47,350 nucleotides of DNA from Ruminococcus sp. GTDB lineage: Bacteria > Bacillota > Clostridia > Oscillospirales > Ruminococcaceae. The DNA is taken from the NCBI GenBank assembly GCA_016288815.1, contig JAEELF010000051.1, positions 1 to 47,350 on the forward strand, written 5' to 3'. The notes under the pieces were generated by a model. It had not been told where the DNA came from and did not search any database. It saw nothing but the letters and a program-made list of their open reading frames with translations. Position numbers and translations under genes: made by a program. Positions 18,156-26,662 of the stretch are shown in pieces. Position 1 is the first letter of the stretch. Each line of letters opens with the position of its first letter.

Positions 18156-18869
18156 TTACTTGTTCTTGTTTACTATCCTTGTCTCAGACTTGCCTGTACC
18201 GAGCTCAACGTAGCGGACGAACAGGGAGACCTTGTTGTCTGCGTTGAGGTTGTTCCAGAGCATATCGGTGAAAGCGTCTATATCGCCCGAGATGCCGACC
18301 AGCTTAGGCTCACCCTCGAAGCTCGGCAGCGGAGAGCCGTCGCCCATATAGGTGTGTATGAAGTGTCCCTCGCCTGCGAGCGGGTCAGTGTAGCTGAAGG
18401 TGTATCTCTGGCAGGAATCGGGGTTGCCGTTCGCGCTCTTGAGAATGGACATAGCGTAGTTGAAGCTGTCCTCACTGAAGCGGAGGATACCGGAGATACG
18501 GGGAGTGTAGTTGGGAGCGTCGTCCTCGAACTCGCGTGTGCGCAGAGCCTGCTCGAAGGTGTACTGCTTGTCCATGAACTCGTAGATCGTGTCGGTCTGG
18601 TCGCCGTTGGTGACGATGAGCTTGTTGCCGAGCACGCGCACCGGAGCGTAGATGATGAGGTGCGGGTCGGCGAGCTTGGAGGGGTCGAATGCCTGTGTGC
18701 GAATGCCCTGACCGTCTTCAACGAAGACACGGTTGCGGCTGTTCTCGCTCCTGCCCATGATGAAATACGCCGTAACAGCATATTTTCCGCAGTCAGATCT
18801 GCCGATGACGATGCCTCTGCCGGGGTAAGCGTTCGAGCTGAGTTCCTGTGCTAAGTCAAGCTTTTTCAT
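18156..18869 (-). CDS. purO: IMP cyclohydrolase, PurO-like
   Basis: Likely closes the ring of FAICAR to IMP, the last step of purine synthesis. The 237 residues resemble archaeal PurO (IMP_cyclohyd family): YPGRGIVIGRS, AYFIMGRSENSRNRV, VTNGDQTDTIYE and APNYTPRISG all match by pattern to what I know of the Methanothermobacter enzyme. This complements the cyclohydrolase-less AICAR transformylase in the same operon. AAGGAG precedes the ATG. The assignment is from motif recognition, not a search. Confidence 0.85.
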   Translation of the reverse strand: MKKLDLAQELSSNAYPGRGIVIGRSDCGKYAVTAYFIMGRSENSRNRVFVEDGQGIRTQAFDPSKLADPHLIIYAPVRVLGNKLIVTNGDQTDTIYEFMDKQYTFEQALRTREFEDDAPNYTPRISGILRFSEDSFNYAMSILKSANGNPDSCQRYTFSYTDPLAGEGHFIHTYMGDGSPLPSFEGEPKLVGISGDIDAFTDMLWNNLNADNKVSLFVRYVELGTGKSETRIVNKNK

Positions 18870-18890
18870 AGTTATGCAACTCCTTGTCGG

Positions 18891-19451
18891 TTATTTTATA
18901 ATGAAAGTATACACGCAGTCCGCGATGACTATTACCAGCACCGTGACCGCGATGACATTTATTGCCTTGCGTGAGGGCTTGGAGAGCACCCAGTCGAAGA
19001 ACGGCTGCACCAGATACATGAACACCGTCCCGCCGAGGCCGAACCTCAGCGACGTCGAGAGGGCTATCCTCGCCTGAAAATTGTATTTGTACCGCGCGTA
19101 GGTCTGCCACGGCCACGCGCCCGTAAAGGCTTCGAGTATGTAGCTCGCGGCGAGCTCGATGAGCGTCGCCACTGCCATGCACCCGAGGAATATCAGCACC
19201 GGCTTGACTATATTCAGCCACCTGACGTCCTTCTTCCTCATCAGCCACCCGAAGCAGCCGAGGAACGCCAGCGCTCCCACTCCGTATACCGGGCAGTACG
19301 GTCCGAACAGCACGCCCCGGTTCGTGAAGCCCCAGCGGTAGATGAACGTCTCGAGTATGACCTCATAGCACCAGCCCAGCACCGCGTACATCATGAAGCA
19401 CAGAAACAGCTTCTGGACGGTCTGCTTCTGTTTTATCTCAGTCAGTCCCAT
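18891..19451 (-). CDS. CmpB-type membrane protein (putative ABC transporter type IV, PF06541-like)
   Basis: A 186-residue protein with about five hydrophobic segments. The pattern YAVLGWCYEVI, then FTNRGVLFGPYCPVYGVGAL, is the hallmark of the family annotated as putative ABC-transporter type IV (CmpB, formerly DUF1113). Its function is not established. It starts three bases after the purN stop and has no clear Shine-Dalgarno, so coupling to purN is likely. Confidence 0.75.
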   Translation of the reverse strand: MGLTEIKQKQTVQKLFLCFMMYAVLGWCYEVILETFIYRWGFTNRGVLFGPYCPVYGVGALAFLGCFGWLMRKKDVRWLNIVKPVLIFLGCMAVATLIELAASYILEAFTGAWPWQTYARYKYNFQARIALSTSLRFGLGGTVFMYLVQPFFDWVLSKPSRKAINVIAVTVLVIVIADCVYTFIIK

Positions 19452-19454
19452 AGG

Positions 19455-20078
19455 TCAGTCAACGACAGCTTTGCCGTCAACGACTTTTATCCTGTCCTGA
19501 CAGAACAGCGAAACAGCCTCGGGGAGTATCTTCCACTCCGCCTGCTCCATAATGCGCTTCTGCAAAGTCTCGGGAGTGTCGCCGTTTTCGACGGGGACTG
19601 CCTTCTGCATGATTATCGGACCTCCGTCGCAGACCTCGGTCACGAAATGCACCGTCGCGCCGGACAGCTTCACTCCTGCCGCGAGCGCAGCCTCATGAAC
19701 GTGCAGCCCGTAGAAGCCCTTGCCGCAGAACGAAGGTATCAGTGCGGGGTGAATGTTCATCATTTTATAGGGGAAAGCCCTGAATATCTGCTCGTCGAGT
19801 ATCGTCATGAAGCCCGCATACACCACGAGGTCCGCCTTCTCTGCGAGGAGAGCGTCCGTCACCGCGCGTGTGTAGGAGGCGATGTCGGCGTAGTCCTTCC
19901 TTGGGATAACGAGACTCTTTATGCCGTTCTGAGCGGCGCGCTCGAGCGCGTAAACTCCCGGCTTAGAGGCGATGACGCAGGTTATCTTTCCGTTCTTGAT
20001 GATACCTGACTTCTCGGCGTCGATGAGCGCCTGAAGATTTGTTCCTCCTCCGGAGACGAGGACAGCTATGTTTTTCAT
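19455..20078 (-). CDS. purN: Phosphoribosylglycinamide formyltransferase
   Basis: Formyl-THF-dependent GAR transformylase (third step of purine synthesis). It has 207 residues. The N-terminus IAVLVSGGGTNLQALID binds the phosphoribosyl group. The catalytic residues are present in NIHPALIPSF (Asn, His) and EVCDGGPIIMQ (Asp). GGAGG precedes the ATG. It lies between two unrelated membrane-protein genes. Confidence 0.95.
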   Translation of the reverse strand: MKNIAVLVSGGGTNLQALIDAEKSGIIKNGKITCVIASKPGVYALERAAQNGIKSLVIPRKDYADIASYTRAVTDALLAEKADLVVYAGFMTILDEQIFRAFPYKMMNIHPALIPSFCGKGFYGLHVHEAALAAGVKLSGATVHFVTEVCDGGPIIMQKAVPVENGDTPETLQKRIMEQAEWKILPEAVSLFCQDRIKVVDGKAVVD

Positions 20079-20093
20079 GGGTGAAACCTCCTG

Positions 20094-20561
20094 TTATCTC
20101 GCTAATGCTGCGATGAGGACAGCCGCCGCGATGACTCCACCGAACACGAGGAACGTGAAGTAGTCCCGCGTGAGGTCGCTTTCGCGGTCAGCGAAGTAAA
20201 AGAACATCGGGTCGTCGGGATCGTAGCAGATCATTTTCTCCGTGCCGGTCTCGTAGAGCATTTCCTTATCCACATACGAATACACGGAGCTGATGTCCCT
20301 GCCGGTCTCGGTCTCATACGCGACTACGGGGATATATCCCCTGCCGCTCTTTGGCTGACGGTAGCCGGTCACAGTGCCGTACACAGCTACGCTGCGCGAC
20401 ATTCTCCGGCGTATGCTGACTATCCTGTACACGAACAGTCCTGCCATGAGCCCGTATACGAGCACCAGCCCGTAAAGCAGCCAGCCGTACCTGAATGACA
20501 CTCCTATTATGACCATGGAGACTGCCGCCCAGATGAGCTCAGCCTTGCCGACCTCCTTCAT
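20094..20561 (-). CDS. Membrane protein, DUF3592-like
   Basis: A 155-residue protein with two N-terminal membrane segments (AAVSMVIIGVSFRYGWLLYG and neighbour), a soluble beta-rich part (AVYGTVTGYRQPKSGRGYIP, VVAYETETG) and a C-terminal membrane segment. The layout resembles DUF3592 proteins, but the match is by eye. AAAGGAGGT precedes the ATG. It lies between purM and purN. Confidence 0.6.
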   Translation of the reverse strand: MKEVGKAELIWAAVSMVIIGVSFRYGWLLYGLVLVYGLMAGLFVYRIVSIRRRMSRSVAVYGTVTGYRQPKSGRGYIPVVAYETETGRDISSVYSYVDKEMLYETGTEKMICYDPDDPMFFYFADRESDLTRDYFTFLVFGGVIAAAVLIAALAR

Positions 20562-20584
20562 ATCGCCGACCTCCTTTTTGCCTA

Positions 20585-21622
20585 TCAGCAGATGATAACG
20601 CCTTCTGTGGACTCTACCAGCTCGCCGAGCACATAAGCGTCCTCGCCGGCAGCCTTGATAGCTGCAACAGCCTTGTCCGCGTCGTTCTTGTCAACAGAGA
20701 CTATTATTCCGACGCCCATGTTGAACGTGTTGAACATATCCCTCTCGGGGATATCGCCCGCGCGCTTGATGATGTCGAAAATGGGGAGCACCTGAACTGC
20801 GTTGCGCTCGATCTTTGCCGCGAGGTTATCCGGCAGCGAGCGCGGGATATTCTCGTAGAAGCCGCCGCCTGTGATGTGGGAGATCGACTTCACCTTAACG
20901 GCGTCGAGGAGGCTCATTATCGCCTTAACGTAGATGCGTGTAGGTGTGAGCAGGCACTCGCCGAGTGTCATGCCGAGGTCGTCGAAGTGCATATTGAGCT
21001 TCTGCTCGTTCACGTCGAACACACTTCTCACGAGGGAGAAGCCGTTGGAGTGTACGCCGCTGGACTTGATAGCGATGAGGACGTCTCCCGCCTTCTGGGT
21101 GTCGGGCTGGAGTATCTTGTCCTTATCGACAACGCCCACGGAGAAGCCTGCGAGGTCGTACTCGTCCTCGGGCATGAGTCCGGGGTGCTCAGCGGTCTCG
21201 CCGCCGATGAGGGCGCACTGCGCCTGAACGCAGCCCTCCGCAACGCCGGAGACAATCTGCGCTATCTTTTCGGGGATATTCTTTCCGCAGGCGATATAAT
21301 CAAGGAAGAACTGAGGCTTTGCGCCGCAGCAGATGATGTCGTTCACGCACATAGCCACGCAGTCGATACCGACTGTATCGTGCTTGTCCATGATGAAGGC
21401 TATCTTTATCTTGGTGCCGACGCCGTCCGTTCCGGAGACGAGCACGGGCTTGCTGATACCGGTCATGTCGAGCTCGAAGAGACCGCCGAAGCCGCCGATA
21501 CCGGACAGAGCGCCGGGTATCATAGTGCGGGCGATGTGCTTCTTCATAAGCTCCACGGACTTGTAGCCGGCAGTAACGTCAACGCCTGCCTTTTTGTAGC
21601 TTTCAGAATAACTGTTGTTCAT
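20585..21622 (-). CDS. purM: Phosphoribosylformylglycinamidine cyclo-ligase
   Basis: ATP-dependent AIR synthase (fifth step of purine synthesis). It has 345 residues with the family landmarks [41 protein letters not shown] and [18 protein letters not shown] precedes the ATG. It follows the purF-like gene by 42 bases. Its substrate FGAM would need purL products, which are not encoded in the window. Confidence 0.96.
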   Translation of the reverse strand: MNNSYSESYKKAGVDVTAGYKSVELMKKHIARTMIPGALSGIGGFGGLFELDMTGISKPVLVSGTDGVGTKIKIAFIMDKHDTVGIDCVAMCVNDIICCGAKPQFFLDYIACGKNIPEKIAQIVSGVAEGCVQAQCALIGGETAEHPGLMPEDEYDLAGFSVGVVDKDKILQPDTQKAGDVLIAIKSSGVHSNGFSLVRSVFDVNEQKLNMHFDDLGMTLGECLLTPTRIYVKAIMSLLDAVKVKSISHITGGGFYENIPRSLPDNLAAKIERNAVQVLPIFDIIKRAGDIPERDMFNTFNMGVGIIVSVDKNDADKAVAAIKAAGEDAYVLGELVESTEGVIIC

Positions 21623-21664
21623 GGGTAAGATACCTCCGTTGGGAATAGTTTGGGGTATGTGATA

Positions 21665-23089
21665 TTATTCTCTGCCGTTCCAGCAGTATGTACACAGGCT
21701 CTCCTCGGGGAGCCCGACTGCCTTTACGGTACCCTCAAGAGACTGGAACTCGAGCGAGGTGAGCTTGAGGCGGCGGCATATCTCGTCGCGCATACGTCTG
21801 CCGCGCTCGGTCTCGGAGCTGCTGTACTCCGCGAGGTGCTTGATACCCTCAGCGCCCTCGAATTCGTCGATTATCTGTCTTGCGATGAGCTCGAGCTCCG
21901 AGGTGCTGCGGGAGAAGTTGAGATACTTGCAGCCGTACATGATAGGCGGGCAGGCGGAGCGCATATGCACTTCCTTGGCGCCGTTCTCATACAGGAACTC
22001 GACGGTCTCCCTCATCTGCGTGCCGCGGACGATACTGTCGTCCACGAAGAGGAGCTTCTTGCCCTCGATGAGCTCGTGAACGGGAATGAGCTTCATCTTA
22101 GCGACCTGATTGCGCATGGTCTGGTTGGTCGGCATGAAGCTGCGCGGCCATGTGGGAGTATACTTTATGAACGGACGCGCGAACGGTATCCCGCTGCGGT
22201 TCGCATAGCCGATAGCGTGGGGCGTGCCGGAATCCGGAACACCGCAGACGTAGTCAACGTCGGGGAGACGTCCCGCCTTGATGTCGTTCTCGGCGAGTAT
22301 CTCGCCGTTGCGGGTACGCATGGTCTCGACGGTGACGCCCTCGTAAACGGCGTTGGGGTAGCCGTAGTAGGTCCACAGGAAGGTGCATATCTTCATCTTC
22401 GAGGGATCGCCGGGACTGAGGATATTGCAGCCGTCGGAGGTTATCTCGGTTATCTCGCCCGCCTCGAGCTCGCGGTGCACCGCATAGCCGAGCTTCTGGA
22501 ACGCGAAGGATTCAGTGGAAAGGCAGAAGCCGTCGCTGCGCTTGCCGATGATGATGGGCAGGCGTCCGAACTTGTCGCGGGCGGCGATGATGCTGTTCTT
22601 TGTAAGGATTATGAGCGACATAGTGCCGTCGATCTTCTCCTGAGCGTAGCGTATACCCTCCACGAAGGAGTTCTTCTGCGCGATGAGTGCGCCGATGAGG
22701 TCGCCGGAGTTGATATTGCCGCTGCTCATTGCCTCGAAGTTGGGGCAGCCGCTCTCGAGGAGCTCATTCACGAGCGCGTCGGCGTTGCGGATAATGCCTA
22801 CCGAACAGACCGCGTAAAGTCCGAGGCGCGAGCGCACGAGGATAGGCTGGGGGTCTGTATCGCTGATACAGCCGATACAGAGCCTGCCGCGCATATTCAC
22901 AACGTCGTTCTCGAACTTGGTGCGGAACGGCGAGTTCTCGATGCTGTGGATACCTCTCTGGAAGCCGAGGTCCTCGGAGTAGGCAGTCATGCCGCCTCTG
23001 CGGGTGCCGAGGTGAGAGTGATAGTCTGTGCCGAAAAAGACGTCAGTAACGCAGTCGTTTTTGGACGCTGCACCGAAAAATCCACCCAT
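21665..23089 (-). CDS. purF: PurF-like amidophosphoribosyltransferase lacking the glutaminase nucleophile
   Basis: By family and position this is the PRPP amidotransferase of purine synthesis (474 residues). The PRPP site is intact (KKLLFVDDSIVRGTQ). Cysteines at the four Fe-S ligand positions of Gram-positive PurF appear conserved (KICTF, YGCKY, LCTYC near the end). The N-terminus is MGGFFGAASKNDC, not the processed C-G-x-x-G of active enzymes, and the glutaminase segments RYST and HNGN are replaced (LCIGCIS; CSVGIIRN). No alternative start exists: the ATG is one base after the purC stop, with GGAG inside purC. It may use free ammonia. The gene symbol marks family only. Confidence 0.85.
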   Translation of the reverse strand: MGGFFGAASKNDCVTDVFFGTDYHSHLGTRRGGMTAYSEDLGFQRGIHSIENSPFRTKFENDVVNMRGRLCIGCISDTDPQPILVRSRLGLYAVCSVGIIRNADALVNELLESGCPNFEAMSSGNINSGDLIGALIAQKNSFVEGIRYAQEKIDGTMSLIILTKNSIIAARDKFGRLPIIIGKRSDGFCLSTESFAFQKLGYAVHRELEAGEITEITSDGCNILSPGDPSKMKICTFLWTYYGYPNAVYEGVTVETMRTRNGEILAENDIKAGRLPDVDYVCGVPDSGTPHAIGYANRSGIPFARPFIKYTPTWPRSFMPTNQTMRNQVAKMKLIPVHELIEGKKLLFVDDSIVRGTQMRETVEFLYENGAKEVHMRSACPPIMYGCKYLNFSRSTSELELIARQIIDEFEGAEGIKHLAEYSSSETERGRRMRDEICRRLKLTSLEFQSLEGTVKAVGLPEESLCTYCWNGRE

Positions 23090-23090
23090 A

Positions 23091-23810
23091 TTATTCTCCC
23101 ATAAGTCTCTTCATGATTTCCTGATAAGCCTCTTCAACGCCGCCCATATCACGACGGAAGCGGTCCTTGTCGAGCTTCTCGTGAGTTGTGGAATCCCAGA
23201 AGCGGCAGGTGTCGGGCGAGATCTCGTCAGCGAGGATGATAGTGCCGTCAGCGGTCTTTCCGAACTCGATCTTGAAGTCGATGAGGTCGATGTTGAGACC
23301 CTTGAAGAACTTCACCATGAACTCGTTTACCTTGAATGCGTACTTTGCGATAGTGTCGATCTCCTCCTTGGTAGCGATACCGAGGGCGAGAGCGTAGTAG
23401 TCGTTGATGAAGGGATCGCCGAGGTCGTCGTTCTTGTAGGAGAACTCGAGTATCGGGCAGAGGAGCTGCTTGCCCTCTTCAACGCCCATTCTCTTGGAGA
23501 AGCTGCCGGCAGCAACGTTTCTGATGATGACCTCGAGCGGAACGATGGAGACCTTCTTTACGATAGTCTCGCGGTCGCTTATCTCCTCTACGAGATGTGT
23601 AGGAACGCCCTCCTTCTCGAGCATCTTGAACATGAAGTTGGTCATCTTGTTGTTGATGACGCCCTTGCCTGTGATAGTGCCCTTCTTTTCGCCGTTGAAC
23701 GCAGTAGCGTCGTCCTTGTAGTCAACGATAACGAGGTTCGGGTCGTTAGTTGCGAAGACTTTCTTAGCCTTGCCCTCGTAGAGCTGTTCCTTCTTTTCAA
23801 TGTTTGCCAT
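23091..23810 (-). CDS. purC: SAICAR synthetase
   Basis: Condenses CAIR with aspartate using ATP. It has 239 residues with [19 protein letters not shown], the [10 protein letters not shown] motif, [20 protein letters not shown] and [13 protein letters not shown], all signatures of PurC. AAGGAGG precedes the ATG. The last codons hold the ribosome site of the purF-like gene, which begins one base after the stop. Confidence 0.97.
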   Translation of the reverse strand: MANIEKKEQLYEGKAKKVFATNDPNLVIVDYKDDATAFNGEKKGTITGKGVINNKMTNFMFKMLEKEGVPTHLVEEISDRETIVKKVSIVPLEVIIRNVAAGSFSKRMGVEEGKQLLCPILEFSYKNDDLGDPFINDYYALALGIATKEEIDTIAKYAFKVNEFMVKFFKGLNIDLIDFKIEFGKTADGTIILADEISPDTCRFWDSTTHEKLDKDRFRRDMGGVEEAYQEIMKRLMGE

Positions 23811-23882
23811 TTTAAAATTCCTCCTTGAGAATCATTATATGTGATTTATATGCAATCCCGCTTCATTGCGGAAATTGTCTGC

Positions 23883-24107
23883 TCATTCCTCTGTGTAGTA
23901 GTCGCCCGCCGGTGAGACGACAATGCTGCCGTCGGGGTTGAGGAGCGGGGTCAGACCCGAATATCCCTCGCCGACCGTGTTTATGTAGTTCACGCCGGTC
24001 TCAGTATCGACCAGTATCTGCAATGCGCCCATACCGAGCGTTTTCTCGAGCCTCTGCTCGTGAGTGACGATGAAGCGTCCGCGCTTCTTTTCCTTTTTCT
24101 CGAACAT
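23883..24107 (-). CDS. Small protein, DUF6440-like
   Basis: A 74-residue soluble protein: a basic start (FEKKEKKRGRFIVTHEQ), then ILVDTETGVNYINTVGEGYS and GLTPLLNPDGSIVV. The VDTETGVNYL...GLTPLL pattern is that of DUF6440 proteins of Firmicutes; function unknown. GAGGAGG precedes the ATG. It lies between purE and purC. Confidence 0.72.
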   Translation of the reverse strand: MFEKKEKKRGRFIVTHEQRLEKTLGMGALQILVDTETGVNYINTVGEGYSGLTPLLNPDGSIVVSPAGDYYTEE

Positions 24108-24123
24108 TGTACGTCCTCCTCTG

Positions 24124-24624
24124 TCACAGCGCAGCTATCTGCTCCTGAAGAGCCTTGTCCTTGGCGATGACGCCGTCAGCCATAGCCTTTTTCTCAGCAG
24201 CGAGCTTCTCCGCGAGGGCGTCGTCGCTGACCGCGAGTATCTGCACCGCGAGCACTGCCGCGTTCTTCGCGCCGTCGATACCAACTGTAGCCACCGGAAC
24301 TCCGGGCGGCATCATTACCGTAGCGAGCAGAGCGTCCACGCCCGCGAGAGCCTTCGACTTCATCGGTATGCCGATGACGGGGAGGGTAGTGTGTCCCGCG
24401 ACAACTCCCGCGAGGTGCGCCGCCATACCTGCCGCACAGATGATCGCTCCGAAGCCGTTCGCCTTTGCGTTCGACGCGAACTCAGCCGCCTCAGCGGGGG
24501 TCCTGTGAGCGCTCATGACTCTGCACTCGAACTCCACGCCGTACTTTTTCAGCTCAGTCAGAGCCGACTTAACTACCGGGAAGTCGCTGTCGCTCCCCAT
24601 GATAACTGCAACCTTTTTTGCCAT
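24124..24624 (-). CDS. purE: N5-CAIR mutase, class I PurE
   Basis: Catalytic subunit producing CAIR. It has 166 residues with [15 protein letters not shown], the catalytic histidine in [23 protein letters not shown] and PVIGIPM. ATG 24624 is preferred over ATG 24633 because AGAGGAG is 10 bases upstream of the former and only one base from the latter. That site lies in the end of the preceding lipoprotein gene, so the two are translationally linked. purK is not in the window. Confidence 0.94.
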   Translation of the reverse strand: MAKKVAVIMGSDSDFPVVKSALTELKKYGVEFECRVMSAHRTPAEAAEFASNAKANGFGAIICAAGMAAHLAGVVAGHTTLPVIGIPMKSKALAGVDALLATVMMPPGVPVATVGIDGAKNAAVLAVQILAVSDDALAEKLAAEKKAMADGVIAKDKALQEQIAAL

Positions 24625-24629
24625 ATCTG

Positions 24630-25601
24630 TCATTCTCCTCTTTCCTCAAATGGTATGGACATCGAAACGGTTATCTCATTGATACCGCTTCCCTCGCCCC
24701 ACATATCAATGCCGTAGACAGCCCATACTCCGTCGCCGTCCGGCATTGTTTCTTCGTACCATTTTTTTATTCCTTCGTATTGGCCCTCATCGCTGGGCTC
24801 ACCGCCATAGGCAGCAATGAGCTGCGCTACGAGCGTGTCGTAGCCGGCTTTCAGCTCAGCCTCGCTGTAGGTATAATCGGGATCCGCCATATCTCCGGTC
24901 TCTCCGAAGTGATAGCCGTAGGTCTGGAGCTTGCCGGAATCGCGGTTTATATCGAAGAAGCAGTTGCCCTTGATGTCCACGCCGAGCGCGCCGTCCACGG
25001 GGAAGGCATATGTCGTGCAGTCATAGCCGTCATAGAGGTATTCGAGCTCAGCCGCCTTGTCTCCGAGAGCAATCTTTATCTCGTCGAGGGTCATTCTCAG
25101 CTCGACGCCGGGCACCATGACGAATTCCCCGGAAGCGGGAACAGCCGGTGCTTCAGTAGCCGCCTCGGTTTCGGGCTCCTTGCCGAGGCTGAGCTTTACA
25201 TTCACCTTATCTCCCTTGCTGATCTTGGTATCGGGAGAAACATCCTGTTCGATGATGATATTCTCGTCCTCGTCCGAGTATTCCATTTCCTCGATCATAA
25301 GAGTGATGCTGCTGCCGTATTGCTCCTGTGCTTCATTGAAATCCATTCCGACAAGATCCGGCATTCTGAGATCATCTTCGTCTTCCTCGTCCTCGCCGTC
25401 CTCGGAGCGCTTTTTGCGGGTACGCTTGGTGGTCTCTTCCTCCTCGTCGCCCTCGTCGCCGTCGTCCTCATCGGAAGCAGACGATGACTTTCCCGAGCCG
25501 TCGGTATCGCCGTCACCCTCGTCAGTGTCGCCGCAGCTGTATGTGCTGAACGCCATGAGCATTGCTGCGAGCAGGGCAGTTATGCGGAGCTTTTTCATCA
25601 T
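24630..25601 (-). CDS. PASTA-domain lipoprotein
   Basis: Surface lipoprotein of 323 residues with a signal peptide and lipobox-like end (FSTYSCGD). A strongly acidic linker (about 28-78, Asp/Glu runs broken by TKRTRKKR) leads to one PASTA domain (about 79-140: MPDLVGMDFNEAQEQYG, ending SKGDKVNVKLSLG) and a C-terminal globular part of about 165 residues. PASTA domains bind peptidoglycan or lipid II in other proteins. It overlaps the upstream gene by four bases and overlaps the purE leader. Confidence 0.78.
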   Translation of the reverse strand: MMKKLRITALLAAMLMAFSTYSCGDTDEGDGDTDGSGKSSSASDEDDGDEGDEEEETTKRTRKKRSEDGEDEEDEDDLRMPDLVGMDFNEAQEQYGSSITLMIEEMEYSDEDENIIIEQDVSPDTKISKGDKVNVKLSLGKEPETEAATEAPAVPASGEFVMVPGVELRMTLDEIKIALGDKAAELEYLYDGYDCTTYAFPVDGALGVDIKGNCFFDINRDSGKLQTYGYHFGETGDMADPDYTYSEAELKAGYDTLVAQLIAAYGGEPSDEGQYEGIKKWYEETMPDGDGVWAVYGIDMWGEGSGINEITVSMSIPFEERGE

Positions 25602-26662
25602 TGTGTTTCCTCCTTATTGTCGGGCTGGGCGGGGGTTTCCGGATACGCGGGGACGTCTGTGCCGAAGGTGCCGGATACCGCCTCGAAGCTGCCGTCGTAG
25701 CTCCCGCGGAACACCGCCGCTGCCGTATATGCGCCGCGCATGGTCTTGTCCTTGCCGGCGTCATAATAATCTATCTGGGTGTCGGTCGCAATCGTGAACT
25801 CATACCGCGGGACGCCGCCGTCCGGAGCGAGCGCAGTGAGCTTAGCGCCCGTCAGGCTCAGGAGCTTCCGCGAGGTTATCTTCTCCTCTTTGGGGAAGAG
25901 CGAAGTGAAGTTCACCCAGTTACTCGGCTGCACCGCCGTGTAGAAGGCGTCGCTGCCGGTGTATGCGAAATCGAGCCATATGCCCGTGACTGAAACTATC
26001 TTTCTGAGCTTTGCGGGAGAAAGTCCCGCGAGGAGCTCCCTGTCGTTGGTGCTGAGCGTGAAGGCACAGCCGAGCGTCTCTCCCGAGACCGAAGCCCTTG
26101 TGAGGTCGAAGCCGTCCTCCGTGCAGGTGTATGTAAATTCGTCGCTTCCGTCCGTGAGGGTCAGCTCGGTGCCGGAAAACTCTGCGCCGTCCCACGCGCC
26201 CCCGAGGAGCGGGTCGAAATCGCTGCTGTATACAACGCATGAGCCGTCCGTATCGGAGCGTGCGATGAAGAAGGTCTGACCGGCGGGCGAATACTTCTCG
26301 ATGCCTCTGTAGATGAACGGCACCACAGCGTTGCCCTCGTAGTCGATACAGCCTGTGAGGATACGTCCTCCCACGCGCCGGGACGCGATACACTTCCCGC
26401 CGCCGGCGAAGCTGAGCTCCACCCATTCGGGGGCGGCAGTGACTCTGCCGGAGCTGTCCGCTATGCCGCACAGACCGTTCTTGTCCTCGAAAATGCGGCT
26501 GCCGTCTGCGTCGGGAGCGGAGAGGTAGCGCTCTATCGAGCCCTGCTCCTTCTTACCGGAGGAGCTCCCGCGCGTTCCGACGTAGAATCGCGTTATCGCG
26601 ACCGCGAGCACGATCATGACTGCGAAGAGTATCGTCACGACGAGTCTTGTGTGCTTACTCAA
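25598..26662 (-). CDS. Membrane-anchored WG-repeat-like protein
   Basis: A 354-residue protein with one N-terminal membrane anchor (LVVTILFAVMIVLAVAITRF) and an extracellular remainder. FEDKNGLCGIADSSGRVTAA resembles a WG repeat unit; the rest is beta-rich and not recognised. The C-terminus is Pro/Glu/Gln-rich. The start is TTG 26662 with GGAGG eight bases upstream, directly at the end of the glycosyltransferase gene. Confidence 0.68.
   Translation of the reverse strand: MSKHTRLVVTILFAVMIVLAVAITRFYVGTRGSSSGKKEQGSIERYLSAPDADGSRIFEDKNGLCGIADSSGRVTAAPEWVELSFAGGGKCIASRRVGGRILTGCIDYEGNAVVPFIYRGIEKYSPAGQTFFIARSDTDGSCVVYSSDFDPLLGGAWDGAEFSGTELTLTDGSDEFTYTCTEDGFDLTRASVSGETLGCAFTLSTNDRELLAGLSPAKLRKIVSVTGIWLDFAYTGSDAFYTAVQPSNWVNFTSLFPKEEKITSRKLLSLTGAKLTALAPDGGVPRYEFTIATDTQIDYYDAGKDKTMRGAYTAAAVFRGSYDGSFEAVSGTFGTDVPAYPETPAQPDNKEETQ

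Noticed and set aside
21650..23104. 484-codon plus-strand open frame opposite the purF-like gene
   Set aside because: Antisense shadow caused by codon bias; no ribosome site, and it is covered entirely by a recognisable gene on the other strand.
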